Below are positions 1-10,227 of a DNA stretch of 64,000 bases, in pieces; within the stretch, counting starts at the first letter, position 1, and every line of letters begins with the position of its first letter. Source of the DNA: Cytophagales bacterium (GTDB lineage: Bacteria > Bacteroidota > Bacteroidia > Cytophagales > 172606-1); the NCBI GenBank assembly GCA_030448185.1, contig JAUJNL010000008.1:26463-90462 (forward strand), given 5' to 3'. A program made the position numbers and the translations under genes. The notes below the pieces were generated by a model. It saw only the letters and a list, made by a program, of their open reading frames with translations, searched no databases and was not told the DNA's origin.

Positions 1-1352
1 TCCGAAGAGGTTTTAAGAATAGCCTTGATTTCGGCCATGTTCACGACCGGCAAGAACTTAGCAAACAGGAAGAACAGCGTGAAGAACAGCCCGAACGTGA
101 GAATGTAGTCTCCGATATCTACCAGGGTTGGGTAGAACATAGCCCAGCTGGATGGAAGGTAGTCGCGGTGCAGGGAGGTTACAATGATTACGAAACGTTC
201 AAACCACATCCCGATATTTACCACAATTGACAGGATAAAGGTTGCTACCACACTCTGACGGATTTTCTTGATCCACAAGAGCTGCGGAGAGATTACGTTA
301 CAAGTCATCATCGACCAGTACGCCCACCAGTAAGGGCCAGACATCCGGTTAAGGAATGCATACTGCTCGTACTGAACTCCGGAGTACCAAGCAATAAAGA
401 ACTCCGTAATATAAGCGACTCCTACGATGGAACCGGTAATAATGATGATTTTATTCATCACATCCATGTGCTGAATGGTAATGTATTCTTTCAGGTCAAA
501 CACTTCACGGGTAATCAGCATCAGGGTCAATACCATCGCGAAGCCGGAGAAGATGGCCCCGGCCACGAAGTAGGGCGGGAAGATAGTCGTGTGCCAGCCC
601 GGTATCACCGAAGTAGCAAAGTCCATGGATACGATGGTGTGTACCGAAAGTACCAGTGGGGTAGAAAGACCAGCCAGAATCAAGCTGACCGCTTCGTAAC
701 GCTGCCAGGTTTTAGCGGCCCCATCCCAGCCAAAGCTTAGGATACCATAAGCAATGCGGGCTGTTTTGGTCTTGGCCCGGTCCCGGATGGTAGCCAGATC
801 CGGGATTAAGCCGATGTACCAGAAAACCAGGGACACTGTTAGATAGGTACTGATGGCGAATACGTCCCATACCAGCGGAGAGTTGAAGTTTACCCACAGT
901 GATCCGTAGGTATTGGGTAGGGGTAAACACCAGTAAGCTAACCAAACCCGGCCAACGTGCAGCAGAATGAAAGTACCCGCGCAAAGTACGGCAAAAATGG
1001 TCATCGCTTCGGCTGCCCGGTTGATTGCGGTTCTCCACTTCTGACGAAACAAAAGTAAGATGGCGGAGATCAGTGTACCAGCGTGCCCGATCCCTACCCA
1101 CCATACGAAGTTAGTGATATCCCAGGCCCAACCGACGGTTTTATTAAGTCCCCACTCTCCAATGCCATACCACCAGGTCCGGTAGGCTGAGTACATGCCG
1201 ATTCCCAATAGCACTAGCGAAATTAAAAAGGCAATATTCCAAAGCTTAGTTGGTTTAGCCTCTACCTGCCGGCATATATCCTCCGTAACGTCAGCGTACG
1301 TCTTGCCACCAAGTACGAGTGGCTCTCTGACGGGTGAAACAACGTGACTCAT
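1..1352 (-). CDS. actC: Alternative complex III subunit ActC (NrfD-like quinol-binding membrane subunit), 3' end cut by window
   Basis: Integral membrane subunit of alternative complex III, which oxidises menaquinol and passes electrons to the ActB iron-sulfur and ActA haem subunits. The ATG at 1352 opens a continuous frame of 450 codons to the window edge, so only the last residues are missing. The protein has multiple hydrophobic helices typical of NrfD/polysulfide reductase membrane subunits, with Trp- and Tyr-rich stretches such as [12 protein letters not shown] near the N-terminus. It lies 22 bp downstream of actB on the same strand, the usual act operon order. The family call is firm from context and composition; quinol-site residues cannot be assigned without an alignment. 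Confidence 0.9.
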   Translation of the reverse strand, partial: MSHVVSPVREPLVLGGKTYADVTEDICRQVEAKPTKLWNIAFLISLVLLGIGMYSAYRTWWYGIGEWGLNKTVGWAWDITNFVWWVGIGHAGTLISAILLLFRQKWRTAINRAAEAMTIFAVLCAGTFILLHVGRVWLAYWCLPLPNTYGSLWVNFNSPLVWDVFAISTYLTVSLVFWYIGLIPDLATIRDRAKTKTARIAYGILSFGWDGAAKTWQRYEAVSLILAGLSTPLVLSVHTIVSMDFATSVIPGWHTTIFPPYFVAGAIFSGFAMVLTLMLITREVFDLKEYITIQHMDVMNKIIIITGSIVGVAYITEFFIAWYSGVQYEQYAFLNRMSGPYWWAYWSMMTCNVISPQLLWIKKIRQSVVATFILSIVVNIGMWFERFVIIVTSLHRDYLPSSWAMFYPTLVDIGDYILTFGLFFTLFFLFAKFLPVVNMAEIKAILKTSS

Positions 1353-1374
1353 AAGTATCAGTTAAGAATTTTGA

Positions 1375-4300
1375 TTAAGCTTTATTCCTGATTTTAGTCA
1401 GATAGGTAATTTGAGGGCGCACGTTGATCTCTTCGAGTACGCGGAATCCACGCTTACCCTGCTCCTCTTCCCACATCTGAGCTACCCGGGTTTCCGGATC
1501 GTTCAGATCACCAAATACAATCGCTCCGGTAGCGCAAGATTGCGCACAGGCAGTGATAATTTCACCATCTTTCGGACGTCTTCTTTCCTTCTTAGCATTC
1601 AGCTTTCCTTCCTGAATACGCTGCACGCAGAACGAACATTTTTCCATTACCCCGCGGGCCCGTACCGTTACATCTGGGTTCAACACCATCTTGCCGAGAT
1701 CGTTGTTCATGTGGAAGTCAAACTTCTCGTTGTTGTGGTATTTGAACCAGTTCAGGCGGCGTACTTTATAGGGGCAGTTGTTGGCGCAGTACCGGGTACC
1801 AATACACCGATTATAGGTCATCTGGTTTAATCCTTCTGAACTATGGGTGGTTGCCAGTACCGGACACACCGTTTCGCAAGGCGCTTGCTGGCAATGCTGG
1901 CAAAGCATGGGCTGGAATACTACCTCTGGATTGGCAGAAGCTTCTTCTAAAAGCCGGTTTTTCTCGATCAACCCGGCTTCTTCCGGCACCGGATCAGCGC
2001 TGTAGTAGCGGTCAATCCGCAACCAGTGCATTTCGCGGCGGTTGATCACTTCCTGACGACCTACCACTGGTACGTTGTTTTCTACGTTACAGGCAACCAC
2101 ACAGGCGCCGCAACCCGTGCATGAATTCATGTCAATGACCATTCCCCAGGAGTGATTGAGGTATTTATGGCCATTCGCTTTCCATATATTGATCTCAGTA
2201 GGACTCTTGGGCCCTTCTGACGATTCCACCACTGGTCTGAAACTTCCAGCAGCTGGGTTCTGCTGATACTCATTTAAGTTAGCCTCTTGCACTATAGGGC
2301 GGGCCATAATCGTATGGTGCGTCTGCACCTGGGCAATTTCCCATTTACCTTTGGCCTTGCTTATTTTCACGTCCGGAGCCACAAAGCTCATAGTTCCATT
2401 AACCAGTGAGGCGAACGGATACGCATTTTTACCAACCTTGTTGCCCGCTTTACCCGCCTTTTCACGTCCATAGCCGATGGCCAGCGCCACCGTACCTTCG
2501 GCTTGACCGGGTTGAATCAATACTGGTATTTCAATAGAATATCCTTTTCCTTCTACCTTCACTAAATCACCCTGCACAAGCTCCATAGCTACTGCCATTT
2601 TCTTTGGAACGGCCAGGTAATTGTCCCAGCACGCCCGTGAAATAGGATCCGGAAATTCCTGCAAATAAGGGTTATTGGCCTGGTCTCCGTTACCGATGCC
2701 TGACTTTTCGTAAAGCACCAGTTCGGTAGCGTTGGAATTAGCCTTATAAGTTTGCCCGATGGCAGCAGCCACCGCATTTACGTCGGCATTGAAGGTCACT
2801 CCACTGCCAGTAGCTGCAGGAGTTGCAGTCGGCTGGGTCAGCGGACGGGCTGCGTCATTGGTATTACTATTATTTACCTGTGTTTCGGGCTGAATGATGG
2901 AAGCAGAAACTGTCTTTGGCTCAAATACCCCGTCGTGCAACGTTTGCGTCCAGAAATTCTCGAAAGAACCGGCTCCTTTTGCCTGCGGATATACATTGGT
3001 ACGCCAGAAGTTTTGCAGGTAGGCAAAATAGTTTTTATTGGTTGCACCAGCCCAGGTTAGTAAACTTTCCTGCGCCGCCCGTGTCTTGAAGATCGGGTTG
3101 ATCGTGGGCTGGATTACACTGTAATATCCACGCTTGGGTTCGGCATCGCCCCACGATTCCAGGTAGTGGTGATCCGGGCAAACGTATTCGCAAAGGGAAG
3201 CGGTCTCGTCGAAGCGATCCGCAAAGGATATCCGTAGCCCAACCTTTTGCAGGTTCTCCCCGAAAGTCTTACCTGTCGGGTAATCATACACCGGGTTGGC
3301 ATTATAGAAGAGTACCGCGGCCACTTTTCCTTGCTGTACTTCCTGTACAAAAGCAGCCATGGCTGTGTCGTTACCAGCTTTCAGATTGGAAGCGGCTCCA
3401 AAATCTATTGTTTTGCCGTTGGCACCTATCAAGCTGTTGATGGCATTAGTCAGAATCTGAACATTTACGTCTTTGGAACCGCTTATCACTACGGCTCTGC
3501 CTTTGGCAGCTACCAGGTCTTTAGCGGCTTTATCCAAATTCGTCACCTGAATTGCCGGAGCATTAATGGCTGCTCCGCCGGTTAATTTAGCTACTTGGTT
3601 ATATAAAGCCGCTACTACTAATCCCTCCTGAGAAGGTTTAATAGGTGTACGGTGATCCGCATTGGCACCAGTAATGGAAAGGGTGGTTTCAAACTGATAG
3701 TGGCGGGACATCTGTTTTTTGTCCTTACTCAGTTTGCGTTGCTGGGCGTACTGATAACTATATTCAGTACTACCGGGCCAGGTTCCGAGGAAATCCGCAG
3801 CTCCGATCCCCACTACCACATCGGCATTCTCGAAATTATAGGTTGGTACCACTGCTTGCCCATACGAAGCTTGATTGGCCTTTAGTACCGCGGCAAAAGA
3901 ATTCGCATCGTATACTACGTGTTGAGCAGTGGGATATTTGGCAATAAAATCACGGATAACGGCTTTGGTGGACGGGCTGATAATGGTTGAGGAAACGATT
4001 CGGATGGCGCCGCCCCGGAAGCAATCTGCTGCAGGCGGGAACTGATCTCACCGTCTATTGATTTCCAGTCAGCAAACCTTCCGCCTTTAGCCGGGCCTTT
4101 CAGACGGGTATTGTCATACAGCGACAATGGGGAAGCTTGCGCTCTGACACTAGTACCCAGCCGGGTGAGACTGGATAAGTTATTGGGTTCTATTTTAATG
4201 GGACGTCCTTCGCGGGTCTCGACCAGAATGCTGTCGTACCCACCGTTGGAGTCTACATAAGAAGATGCGTAGTAATTAGATATAGTTGGGTCAATATCTT

Positions 4301-4544
4301 CCGGCTTATTCAGGTAAGGAATTGCTTTTTTTACGGGAGCTTCGCAGGCAGCCAAAGAGACCGCTGTTATGCCAAACCCCATCATTTTCAAGAAATCCCG
4401 GCGGTTAGAACCAGTTACATCACTCGGGATTCCCTCACCCTCTTTCTTTAGATGAGGAAACTCATCATTGGCGTTTTTTACAAATTCCAGATCGTTTGAC
4501 AGCTCCTCTAACCCCTTCCAGTATCTTTTATTATTGCTTTCCAT
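1375..4544 (-). pseudogene. actB: Alternative complex III subunit ActB (molybdopterin-oxidoreductase-like plus Fe-S domain), single-base frameshift
   Basis: Iron-sulfur subunit of alternative complex III. The first frame (4544 to about 4010) begins with a Tat-type signal: RRDFLK at residues 48-53 and a lipobox-like LAAC ending at Cys67. The second frame (about 4010 to 1375) carries the rest of the MopB-like domain, then a ferredoxin-type region with CTGCGAC near residue 806, CQHCQQAPC, CIGTRYC and CSFC motifs that would bind several clusters. The frames join at a CCCC run (4013-4016): in the second frame GAIRIVSST reads on directly from IASG, and one added base gives about 1056 residues, normal for the family. 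Either a sequence error in a homopolymer or a real inactivating mutation; an error is more likely because the remainder is well preserved and the operon is central to respiration. Confidence 0.87.
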
Positions 4545-4581
4545 AAAGAATATTGAGCGGACGATTTTTGTGTGTTAAGTA

Positions 4582-5946
4582 TTAATAGTGGCACTTGGAA
4601 CATTCGATACCCCCTATGTTGGCAACCCGCATAGGCTCTTTGGTCTCCTTCGAATGCAAGGCCAGTAACTTATCGTAGTAGGCATTGTCCTGGGCGTTCA
4701 CCTCCGTTTTGCGGTGGCAATCAATACACCAGCCCATCGTAAGCGGACTTACTTGCTGCACTACTTCCATATTCTGAATCTCGCCGTGGCAGCTCTGACA
4801 TTGAACGCCGCCGACATTGACGTGCTGGGCATGGTTAAAGTAAGCCAGATCGGGCAGGTTATGTACCCGTACCCACTCAATCGGACGATTCTGCTCAATA
4901 GCCGTGTATATTTTCTGAATTTCGGGCGAAGTATTCTTAATTACACCGTGGCAATTCATACAAATGTTGGCTGAAGGGATACTGGCCGATTTAGCTTTAC
5001 TTACAGTTGTATGGCAGTAGTTACAGTCAATCTGATACTGACCGGCGTGCAGCTTGTGGGAGTAGGCAATGGGTTGCTTAGGGGCATATCCCTGGCTGAT
5101 CCCGATACTCATTACCTGATCATTGGCTACTTTTCCGATTACCAGCAGGAACAACAGGGCCACACCACCTTTAAACGCATTACTATTAACAATCTCCTTC
5201 CAGTTTACCCGCTCCAGCATTTCGCGGTCTTCCGGAGTAAGATCTTTCTTGTCATTGAGGAACTTGCTCAGTAGCGATACGATCATGATTAGCACCAGCA
5301 ACACCAGCAGCAGAATGACCAGCAGGGCCACCAGGATAATCGTGAAATAAGATGAAGCTCCTGCTCCTCCTGAGGCATCCGTACCGCTGCCTGATGGAAC
5401 CAGTTGCGTTTCAGCCTCACCGCCGCCAGCTGTATTATTGGCTTCACCACCTGAACCTGCTACATCAATATACGCCAGAAGAGACCGGATCTGGTCATCA
5501 GTCAAGTCGGGGAAAGCTTGCATTGGAAGTTTGTTGAACTTATTGTATAGGTCAACTGCGTACTTATCGCCGCTTTCAATTACTTTTTGGGGATTGTGAA
5601 TCCAGCTGATCAGCCACTGTTCCGGACGGCGCTGGGTAACTCCTTTCAATCCGGGGCCGACTAACACTTCATTGGTAACAGCATGACACTGGGCACAGTT
5701 ATTGTTGAAAAGAGTTTTGCCCTCTTCTACCTTGGCGGCATCCTGGGTTTTGGGCTGGGAGCCTCCTGCCGGAACATCTGCACCGCCGCTTGCATCAGCT
5801 TGATCTGCCGTCATTACCGAGTCCCGGTTGGCATTTTGTGCCTGCCCCGGAATCACGGTTGTTATCCAGAGAAAGAGGCAAAACAGCATTACTTCCCAAG
5901 GCTTCCAGGCACTCTTTAGTAGACTTTTATTCACTTTGATACTCAT
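4582..5946 (-). CDS. actA: Alternative complex III subunit ActA, six-haem c-type cytochrome
   Basis: Periplasmic haem subunit of alternative complex III, first gene of the act operon. An N-terminal membrane segment (about residues 18-33) is followed by a monohaem cytochrome c domain with CAQCH at 84-88 and Met142 as a likely distal ligand. Two further hydrophobic helices (about 202-226 and 258-271) precede a pentahaem part with CxxCH at 308, 329, 383, 407 and 449. The last haem motif is one residue from the C-terminus. The six sites come from a monohaem domain joined to the usual five-haem ActA. Start ATG at 5946 is supported by a promoter just upstream. It lies 37 bp ahead of actB. Confidence 0.92.
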   Translation of the reverse strand: MSIKVNKSLLKSAWKPWEVMLFCLFLWITTVIPGQAQNANRDSVMTADQADASGGADVPAGGSQPKTQDAAKVEEGKTLFNNNCAQCHAVTNEVLVGPGLKGVTQRRPEQWLISWIHNPQKVIESGDKYAVDLYNKFNKLPMQAFPDLTDDQIRSLLAYIDVAGSGGEANNTAGGGEAETQLVPSGSGTDASGGAGASSYFTIILVALLVILLLVLLVLIMIVSLLSKFLNDKKDLTPEDREMLERVNWKEIVNSNAFKGGVALLFLLVIGKVANDQVMSIGISQGYAPKQPIAYSHKLHAGQYQIDCNYCHTTVSKAKSASIPSANICMNCHGVIKNTSPEIQKIYTAIEQNRPIEWVRVHNLPDLAYFNHAQHVNVGGVQCQSCHGEIQNMEVVQQVSPLTMGWCIDCHRKTEVNAQDNAYYDKLLALHSKETKEPMRVANIGGIECSKCHY

Positions 5947-6370
5947 TATGACTATAGGTTCTTTAAAGGCCGCACAAATGTAGTATCGGAAATTTATGCT
6001 ACCAAATGAGTTTCTAACCCAATTTTTAGGTATTATGATCTCATATACTAGATAAAAGGCTATTCATTTGTTTTACAGTTGTTTATAATCTAAAAAAGGC
6101 AATTTGGTCAGTAATTTAGAACGATTTTAAATAAGTGTTTTAATTAAAAAAATTCAGTTTTTAATGCCAGTAGGTTTAAAAAGAGGATATAGGTCTTGGT
6201 TTTAATAAAAAACAGGGCTGAAAGATTGAAATTTTGCAATTTCACGCCAGTCAATCTCATTTTTTAGGTTTTAGCGAAAAAGTCCAATTGTTGGATAATT
6301 AGACTGTGATTTTTATTAATGGTTACCTAGTATAATTACCAGAGAATCTATAGCTAAACAATCCTGCCCA
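5947..6370. other. AT-rich divergent intergenic region upstream of the act operon
   Basis: A 424-bp noncoding region between actA (minus) and a hypothetical gene (plus). It is strongly AT-rich compared with the flanking genes. It holds the act promoter at 5975-6006. No convincing gene or strong promoter for the plus-strand gene was recognised. Confidence 0.6.
5975..6006 (-). promoter_or_regulatory. Bacteroidota-type promoter for the act operon
   Basis: On the minus strand a TTTG box (6006-6003) is followed after 20 bp by TACATTTG (5982-5975). This matches the Bacteroidota sigma factor consensus TTTG ... TAnnTTTG with normal spacing. It lies about 29 bp upstream of the actA start. Consensus is established knowledge; use of this site is inferred. 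Confidence 0.75.
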
Positions 6371-6847
6371 ATGAGTTTCTTCGCCAGTCTTTTCGGGCTC
6401 AATAAAGCCTTAGCTAAACAGACCTCTCCCGGATTACATTCTAATCAATGGGCCAATACTGAAGCGTTACAAAACCAGCGGAGCATAGACAAGCAGCAAT
6501 ACCAGCGCATCAATGCCGCTGTAGTGCGTATCGTTATTGGTAATGAGATTACAGACTACTACTTTCCTCAGCAGGAAAATGAAGTTTTATGGGAAACAGA
6601 CTTTAATTCGATGATACCCATCCACAAATACTTTGGACGTTTTAAGGAAGGGCTTTTTACTGGTATCAAATATAACTATGGGTACGCACCCAATCGAACA
6701 GCTGCCGGAAAGTACGTTGAATCTATTTTTGAGTATGAGCAGGGATACCCAAAGGGTTTGCAGATTTATTTTAGTCCGGATGGCGACGTAATCAGGAAAG
6801 GGTATAACTATATAATTCCTTCCGAAGCTCTTCTACTACCGATCTAA
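6371..6847 (+). CDS. Hypothetical protein, 158 aa
   Basis: I do not recognise this family. The protein is soluble in appearance, with no clear signal peptide or transmembrane segment. An N-terminal stretch rich in Gln and Asn (about residues 17-45) is followed by a region rich in aromatics and charges, for example DYYFPQQENEVLWETDF near 62-78 and a Tyr/Gly-rich C-terminal half. It is followed by a good rho-independent terminator and is likely monocistronic. Start is the first ATG, with no ribosome binding site, as usual in this phylum. Confidence 0.6.
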   Translation: MSFFASLFGLNKALAKQTSPGLHSNQWANTEALQNQRSIDKQQYQRINAAVVRIVIGNEITDYYFPQQENEVLWETDFNSMIPIHKYFGRFKEGLFTGIKYNYGYAPNRTAAGKYVESIFEYEQGYPKGLQIYFSPDGDVIRKGYNYIIPSEALLLPI

Positions 6848-6878
6848 GTAATATAGACTTACGGTTTTTACTCAAAAA

Positions 6879-6912
6879 ATTGCCGCTAATCCCTTTAGTG
6901 GCAATTTTTTTT
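6879..6912 (+). terminator. Rho-independent terminator
   Basis: ATTGCCGCT (6879-6887) pairs with AGTGGCAAT (6897-6905) with one G:T pair and a 9-nt loop, then a run of T. It lies 31 bp after the hypothetical gene and ahead of the hydrolase gene. Confidence 0.85.
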
Positions 6913-6955
6913 GCCTTGTATATGTTATTATAGTAACATTTTTTAGACTTCATAC

Positions 6956-8182
6956 ATGTCCATTTTTCAACAGTTTATTCACTTCAAGCAGGCCGGTATT
7001 TTATGTTCATTGGTGCTGCCACTTGGCTTTATTTTCGGGTTGATTTTTTCGGGTCGCAAGAACGAAGATGAAGCAGCCCGGCCGGAGGAAGCTTCGTACT
7101 TGATCAGTACGGAAAAAATAGGGACGTATCAACCGGAAGCTATCGGTAAAAGACTGGGCAATATACCAGCTGTTAGTCTTTACACTCGTTTTCCGGTAGA
7201 GGTATATAAAGTAGTATACCGGACTATTGATACGGAAGGGAAGCCAGTAAATGCATCTGGCGCATTGGTAATTCCGGTTACGGATGGGTCATTGCCTTTA
7301 CTTAGTATCCAGCACAGTACGATTACATCGGATAAAGCGGCTCCTTCTTACTACCAAAGAAGCAGCGAAGTCTGGTCGGCCGGTACCATACTGGGTTCAG
7401 CGGGGTATGTGGTAGCATCGCCGGATTACCTGGGATACGGAGCATCTAATCAATTGCCGCACCCCTACGAACACCGGGCCACGCTTGCTTCTGCCGGACG
7501 AGATCTGCTGCGAGCCGTCAGAGAGTTTTGCAAGAATCGTGATTTACGGCTCAATGGCCAACTTTTTCTGAGTGGGTATTCAGAAGGAGGCTATGCTACT
7601 ATGGCGCTGCATAAATTACTGGAACAGCAGCATGCGGATGAGTTCACCGTGACGGCCAGTGCCGTTGGCGCCGGTGCTTACCACAAATCGGCATTTGCCC
7701 GGCACATTCTGACTACTACCCAGCCACAAACGTATATCAACAGTTATTTGTGGGTTTTACAGACTTATGACAATGTATACCGACTGAACCGTCCGGATGC
7801 GTATTACTTAAATGAGCCTTATGCTTCTAAGGTACAGGGAAGTGGGATTACTGCTAAAGTAGAAACAAATCCGCAAAAGCTCTTTGCGCCGGCATTCAGG
7901 GAGGGGATTGTATCAGGCAAAGATACTGCTCTGCTGCGGGTATTGGCTGATAATGACGTACACGACTGGAAACCCCGGGCTCACGTGGCGCTATTCCACG
8001 GAACTTCGGATGATTATGTTCCCTTCTTTAATTCACAGGATGCTTACGATGCCATGCGGAAACGTGGTGCCGTCAACGTAGAGCTCTTGCCCATTAAAGG
8101 AGGTAATCATTTCTCGTCCGTTCCCCAGTTTGCCCTGGGAATGTTCAGCTTTTTTGAACGATTCGGGGGCGCGGCAAAATAA
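6956..8182 (+). CDS. Alpha/beta-hydrolase, secretory-lipase/acyl-esterase type
   Basis: Predicted exported serine esterase or lipase. A hydrophobic N-terminal segment (about residues 13-32) suggests a signal peptide or membrane anchor. The nucleophile elbow is GYSEG at 207-211 (Ser209). The acid is probably in HGTSDDYVP (about 345-353) and the histidine in GGNHFS (about 386-391). YLGYGAS at about 158-164 is typical of the family of large bacterial lipases related to fungal secretory lipases. It stands alone between two terminators. Substrate unknown. Confidence 0.8.
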   Translation: MSIFQQFIHFKQAGILCSLVLPLGFIFGLIFSGRKNEDEAARPEEASYLISTEKIGTYQPEAIGKRLGNIPAVSLYTRFPVEVYKVVYRTIDTEGKPVNASGALVIPVTDGSLPLLSIQHSTITSDKAAPSYYQRSSEVWSAGTILGSAGYVVASPDYLGYGASNQLPHPYEHRATLASAGRDLLRAVREFCKNRDLRLNGQLFLSGYSEGGYATMALHKLLEQQHADEFTVTASAVGAGAYHKSAFARHILTTTQPQTYINSYLWVLQTYDNVYRLNRPDAYYLNEPYASKVQGSGITAKVETNPQKLFAPAFREGIVSGKDTALLRVLADNDVHDWKPRAHVALFHGTSDDYVPFFNSQDAYDAMRKRGAVNVELLPIKGGNHFSSVPQFALGMFSFFERFGGAAK

Positions 8183-8202
8183 GGGGCGCCCCTACCCTAT
8201 TG

Positions 8203-8320
8203 GGGGGTGTACGACAAATTGCAGATCAACCATTAAACTTTGTTCGTGTTGTTCCGCATTTAGCTTCGCTGAGAATAGTTGCAATGCGGATGAACGCTCT
8301 GCAATTTGTCGTACACCCCC
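8203..8320. repeat. Palindromic intergenic element A (CCGCAT/ATGCGG family)
   Basis: Outer arms of 23 bp at 8203-8225 and 8298-8320 are perfect inverted copies and contain GTGTACGACAAATTGCAG. Inside, TCCGCATT (8253-8260) and AATGCGGA (8283-8290) form a second palindrome around AGCTTCGCT. The inner 42 bases (8249-8290) recur almost unchanged at 50509-50549. The element lies just after the hydrolase stop codon and could fold as a long hairpin. No coding content. Confidence 0.8.
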
Positions 8321-8400
8321 TATTGGGTTATCTGATAATTTATTCTAAGATTATTTTTATCTTTCCAATCCTTTTTTTTCGGAATGGGTAAGCTTGAGAC

Positions 8401-8428
8401 AACGCGTACGGATCTGTACGCGTTTTTT
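8401..8428 (+). terminator. Rho-independent terminator
   Basis: AACGCGTAC (8401-8409) and GTACGCGTT (8415-8423) form a perfect 9-bp stem with a GC-rich core and a 5-nt loop, followed by a T run. It probably ends the hydrolase transcript downstream of element A. Confidence 0.85.
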
Positions 8429-8491
8429 ATTTAACGGGACCTATACTAATGCATACGCCCCTTATTTTCTCAGTAAAAGAACTATATCCAT

Positions 8492-9235
8492 ATGACCATG
8501 CATAAAGCGACCGGTTTGTATTTGTTGTGGCTACTGGCTGCGTATCTTGTTGGTCCTGAGAGCGCATCCGGACAGCAAAAGTCTCATCAAATAATGGCTG
8601 GCACCCAATTTCCGGTTCACTGGGGACTAGGATATCAATATAACCATCACAAGCATTTCTCCGGACGGGTACAGGTAGGCTTACTAACTGCCCCTTATGA
8701 TAAGTTCATCATTTATTCGATGGAAGCCTTTGGGTTTGATCAAAAGTACAGTAAAGCCCTGGATCAATCATTTAAGCTGGGAATTGTTGGCACCGTTAAT
8801 CCGCAGTACCGCTTCGGGAATAACTACCTAGGCGTACAGGGACAGATGGCGTATCTTCGGGGATCAATCAGCCTGGAAGAGGCGGCCCAGCTTCTGTTGG
8901 ATAGTAAAGTTCCGGTTCCGGACTTAAGCCAGCTTCCGATTATTCTGCCAGACTTCTCTACCCGCTCCAACCTGTTTTTGCTCGGTATCACTTACGGTAA
9001 AGAATTTACGCTGTCAGACCCACGATTTGCCCTTCGCCCGGAAATAGGCTTCACCAAAATAATCGCCGCCAGAAACCATTTCTCCATAGATATTGATGTG
9101 CTTGATCAACTGCCGCCGGTGAAGGTATACTACCATAATCTGGATGAAAGATTAAAATCGTATTACCTTACATATGGTTACATCCCCAGCATTAGCCTGT
9201 ACCTGGTCTATACGCCGGGCAAAAAATCTCTATAA
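8492..9235 (+). CDS. Secreted hypothetical protein, outer-membrane beta-barrel-like
   Basis: A signal peptide covers about residues 1-28 (hydrophobic core LYLLWLLAAYLV, cleavage near ASGQ). The mature part has alternating aromatic and hydrophobic strands typical of small outer-membrane barrels: YQYNHHKHFSGRVQVG, VNPQYRFGNNYLGVQGQM, LFLLGITYGKEF and a C-terminal SISLYLVYTPG. No enzyme motif is visible. Two ATGs are possible, at 8492 and 8498. Function not recognised. Confidence 0.65.
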   Translation: MTMHKATGLYLLWLLAAYLVGPESASGQQKSHQIMAGTQFPVHWGLGYQYNHHKHFSGRVQVGLLTAPYDKFIIYSMEAFGFDQKYSKALDQSFKLGIVGTVNPQYRFGNNYLGVQGQMAYLRGSISLEEAAQLLLDSKVPVPDLSQLPIILPDFSTRSNLFLLGITYGKEFTLSDPRFALRPEIGFTKIIAARNHFSIDIDVLDQLPPVKVYYHNLDERLKSYYLTYGYIPSISLYLVYTPGKKSL

Positions 9236-9296
9236 GTGCTTATCCGGAAGAACTGATTTGTTATCTTATTATACAACCTTAAGCCTTACTACTACT

Positions 9297-10184
9297 ATGA
9301 CCACTATCGGATTTATCGGAACTGGAAACCTTGGATTGCCCATTGCCCGCAATTTGCTAGCGGCAGGCCATAAACTAAAGATTTATAACCGCACGGACGG
9401 CAAAGCGCAATCACTGATTGATCTGGGAGCTATCCGGGTAGCTAAGGCAGTTGAAACGGCCGAACCAGGCCAAATTGTGTTCACCGTATTATCAGACGAT
9501 GCGGTCCTTGAAGAATTAACGCTGAAGGATGAGGAGTTTGCCCGGCGGCTTGGGAAAGATGGTATACACGTTTCTATCAGTACTATTTCGCCGGATACTG
9601 CCCGTCGGATTGCTAATCAGCACGGGCAGTTTGGCGCCAGCTACGTAGCCTCACCCGTCTTTGCCCGGCCCGAAGCAGCAGCGGCACGGAAAGGCTCCGT
9701 GTGCATTTCAGGCCCGGCAAGTGCCAAAGACCGGGTAAGACCCTTGCTGGCTCAATCAATAGGCGACGCTATTTTTGACTTCGGAGAAGAGACGGGGGCG
9801 GCTAATGTAGTTAAACTGGCAGGAAATTTCATGATTGGTGCGGCTATTGAAGCCATGGCGGAAGCCTTTACTTTTGCCGAAAAGAATGGGGTGACCCGGC
9901 AAGCAATTGCGGGTATGCTTACCCAAACGCTGTTTGCCTGCCCTATCTATCAGAATTACAGTAAAATGATTGCGGCTGATCAGTATGATCAGGCGGTAGG
10001 GTTTACTATGCCACTAGGACTGAAAGACGTGAACCTGGTATTACAAACGGCTAATGGGAGCCGCCAACCGATGCCATTCGCCAATATCGTGCATGACCGC
10101 CTGCTAGCCGGTTTAGCTAAAAACCGTCATGCATGGGACTGGACGGGCTTAGCCCGCGGTGTTTCTGAGGATGCCGGGCTCTGA
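9297..10184 (+). CDS. NAD(P)-dependent oxidoreductase, beta-hydroxyacid dehydrogenase (3-hydroxyisobutyrate/6-phosphogluconate dehydrogenase-like)
   Basis: Predicted soluble dehydrogenase of 295 aa. The start at 9297 was chosen because the Rossmann strand TIGFIGTGNLG begins directly after it; the frame stays open further upstream but that part overlaps the preceding gene. GxGxxG is at residues 8-13. The substrate signature is degenerate (HVSISTISPDTARRIA), and the catalytic-lysine region reads VVKLAGNFM, where members usually have KxxxN: K and N are both present. Length is typical. Substrate cannot be told; glyoxylate/succinic-semialdehyde reductase-like activity is one possibility. Confidence 0.85.
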   Translation: MTTIGFIGTGNLGLPIARNLLAAGHKLKIYNRTDGKAQSLIDLGAIRVAKAVETAEPGQIVFTVLSDDAVLEELTLKDEEFARRLGKDGIHVSISTISPDTARRIANQHGQFGASYVASPVFARPEAAAARKGSVCISGPASAKDRVRPLLAQSIGDAIFDFGEETGAANVVKLAGNFMIGAAIEAMAEAFTFAEKNGVTRQAIAGMLTQTLFACPIYQNYSKMIAADQYDQAVGFTMPLGLKDVNLVLQTANGSRQPMPFANIVHDRLLAGLAKNRHAWDWTGLARGVSEDAGL

Positions 10185-10227
10185 AAAAAGTTAAGCAAAT
10201 GACAATGGGCGGTTTACCTGCTACTGC

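Noticed and set aside
468..1104. Two open frames within the actC region (plus 468-740, minus 712-1104)
   Set aside because: They are readings in other frames of the actC membrane gene; the products lack any motif and actC is continuous.
3247..3585. 112-codon plus-strand frame inside actB
   Set aside because: Shadow frame of a well supported gene; no start context or domain.
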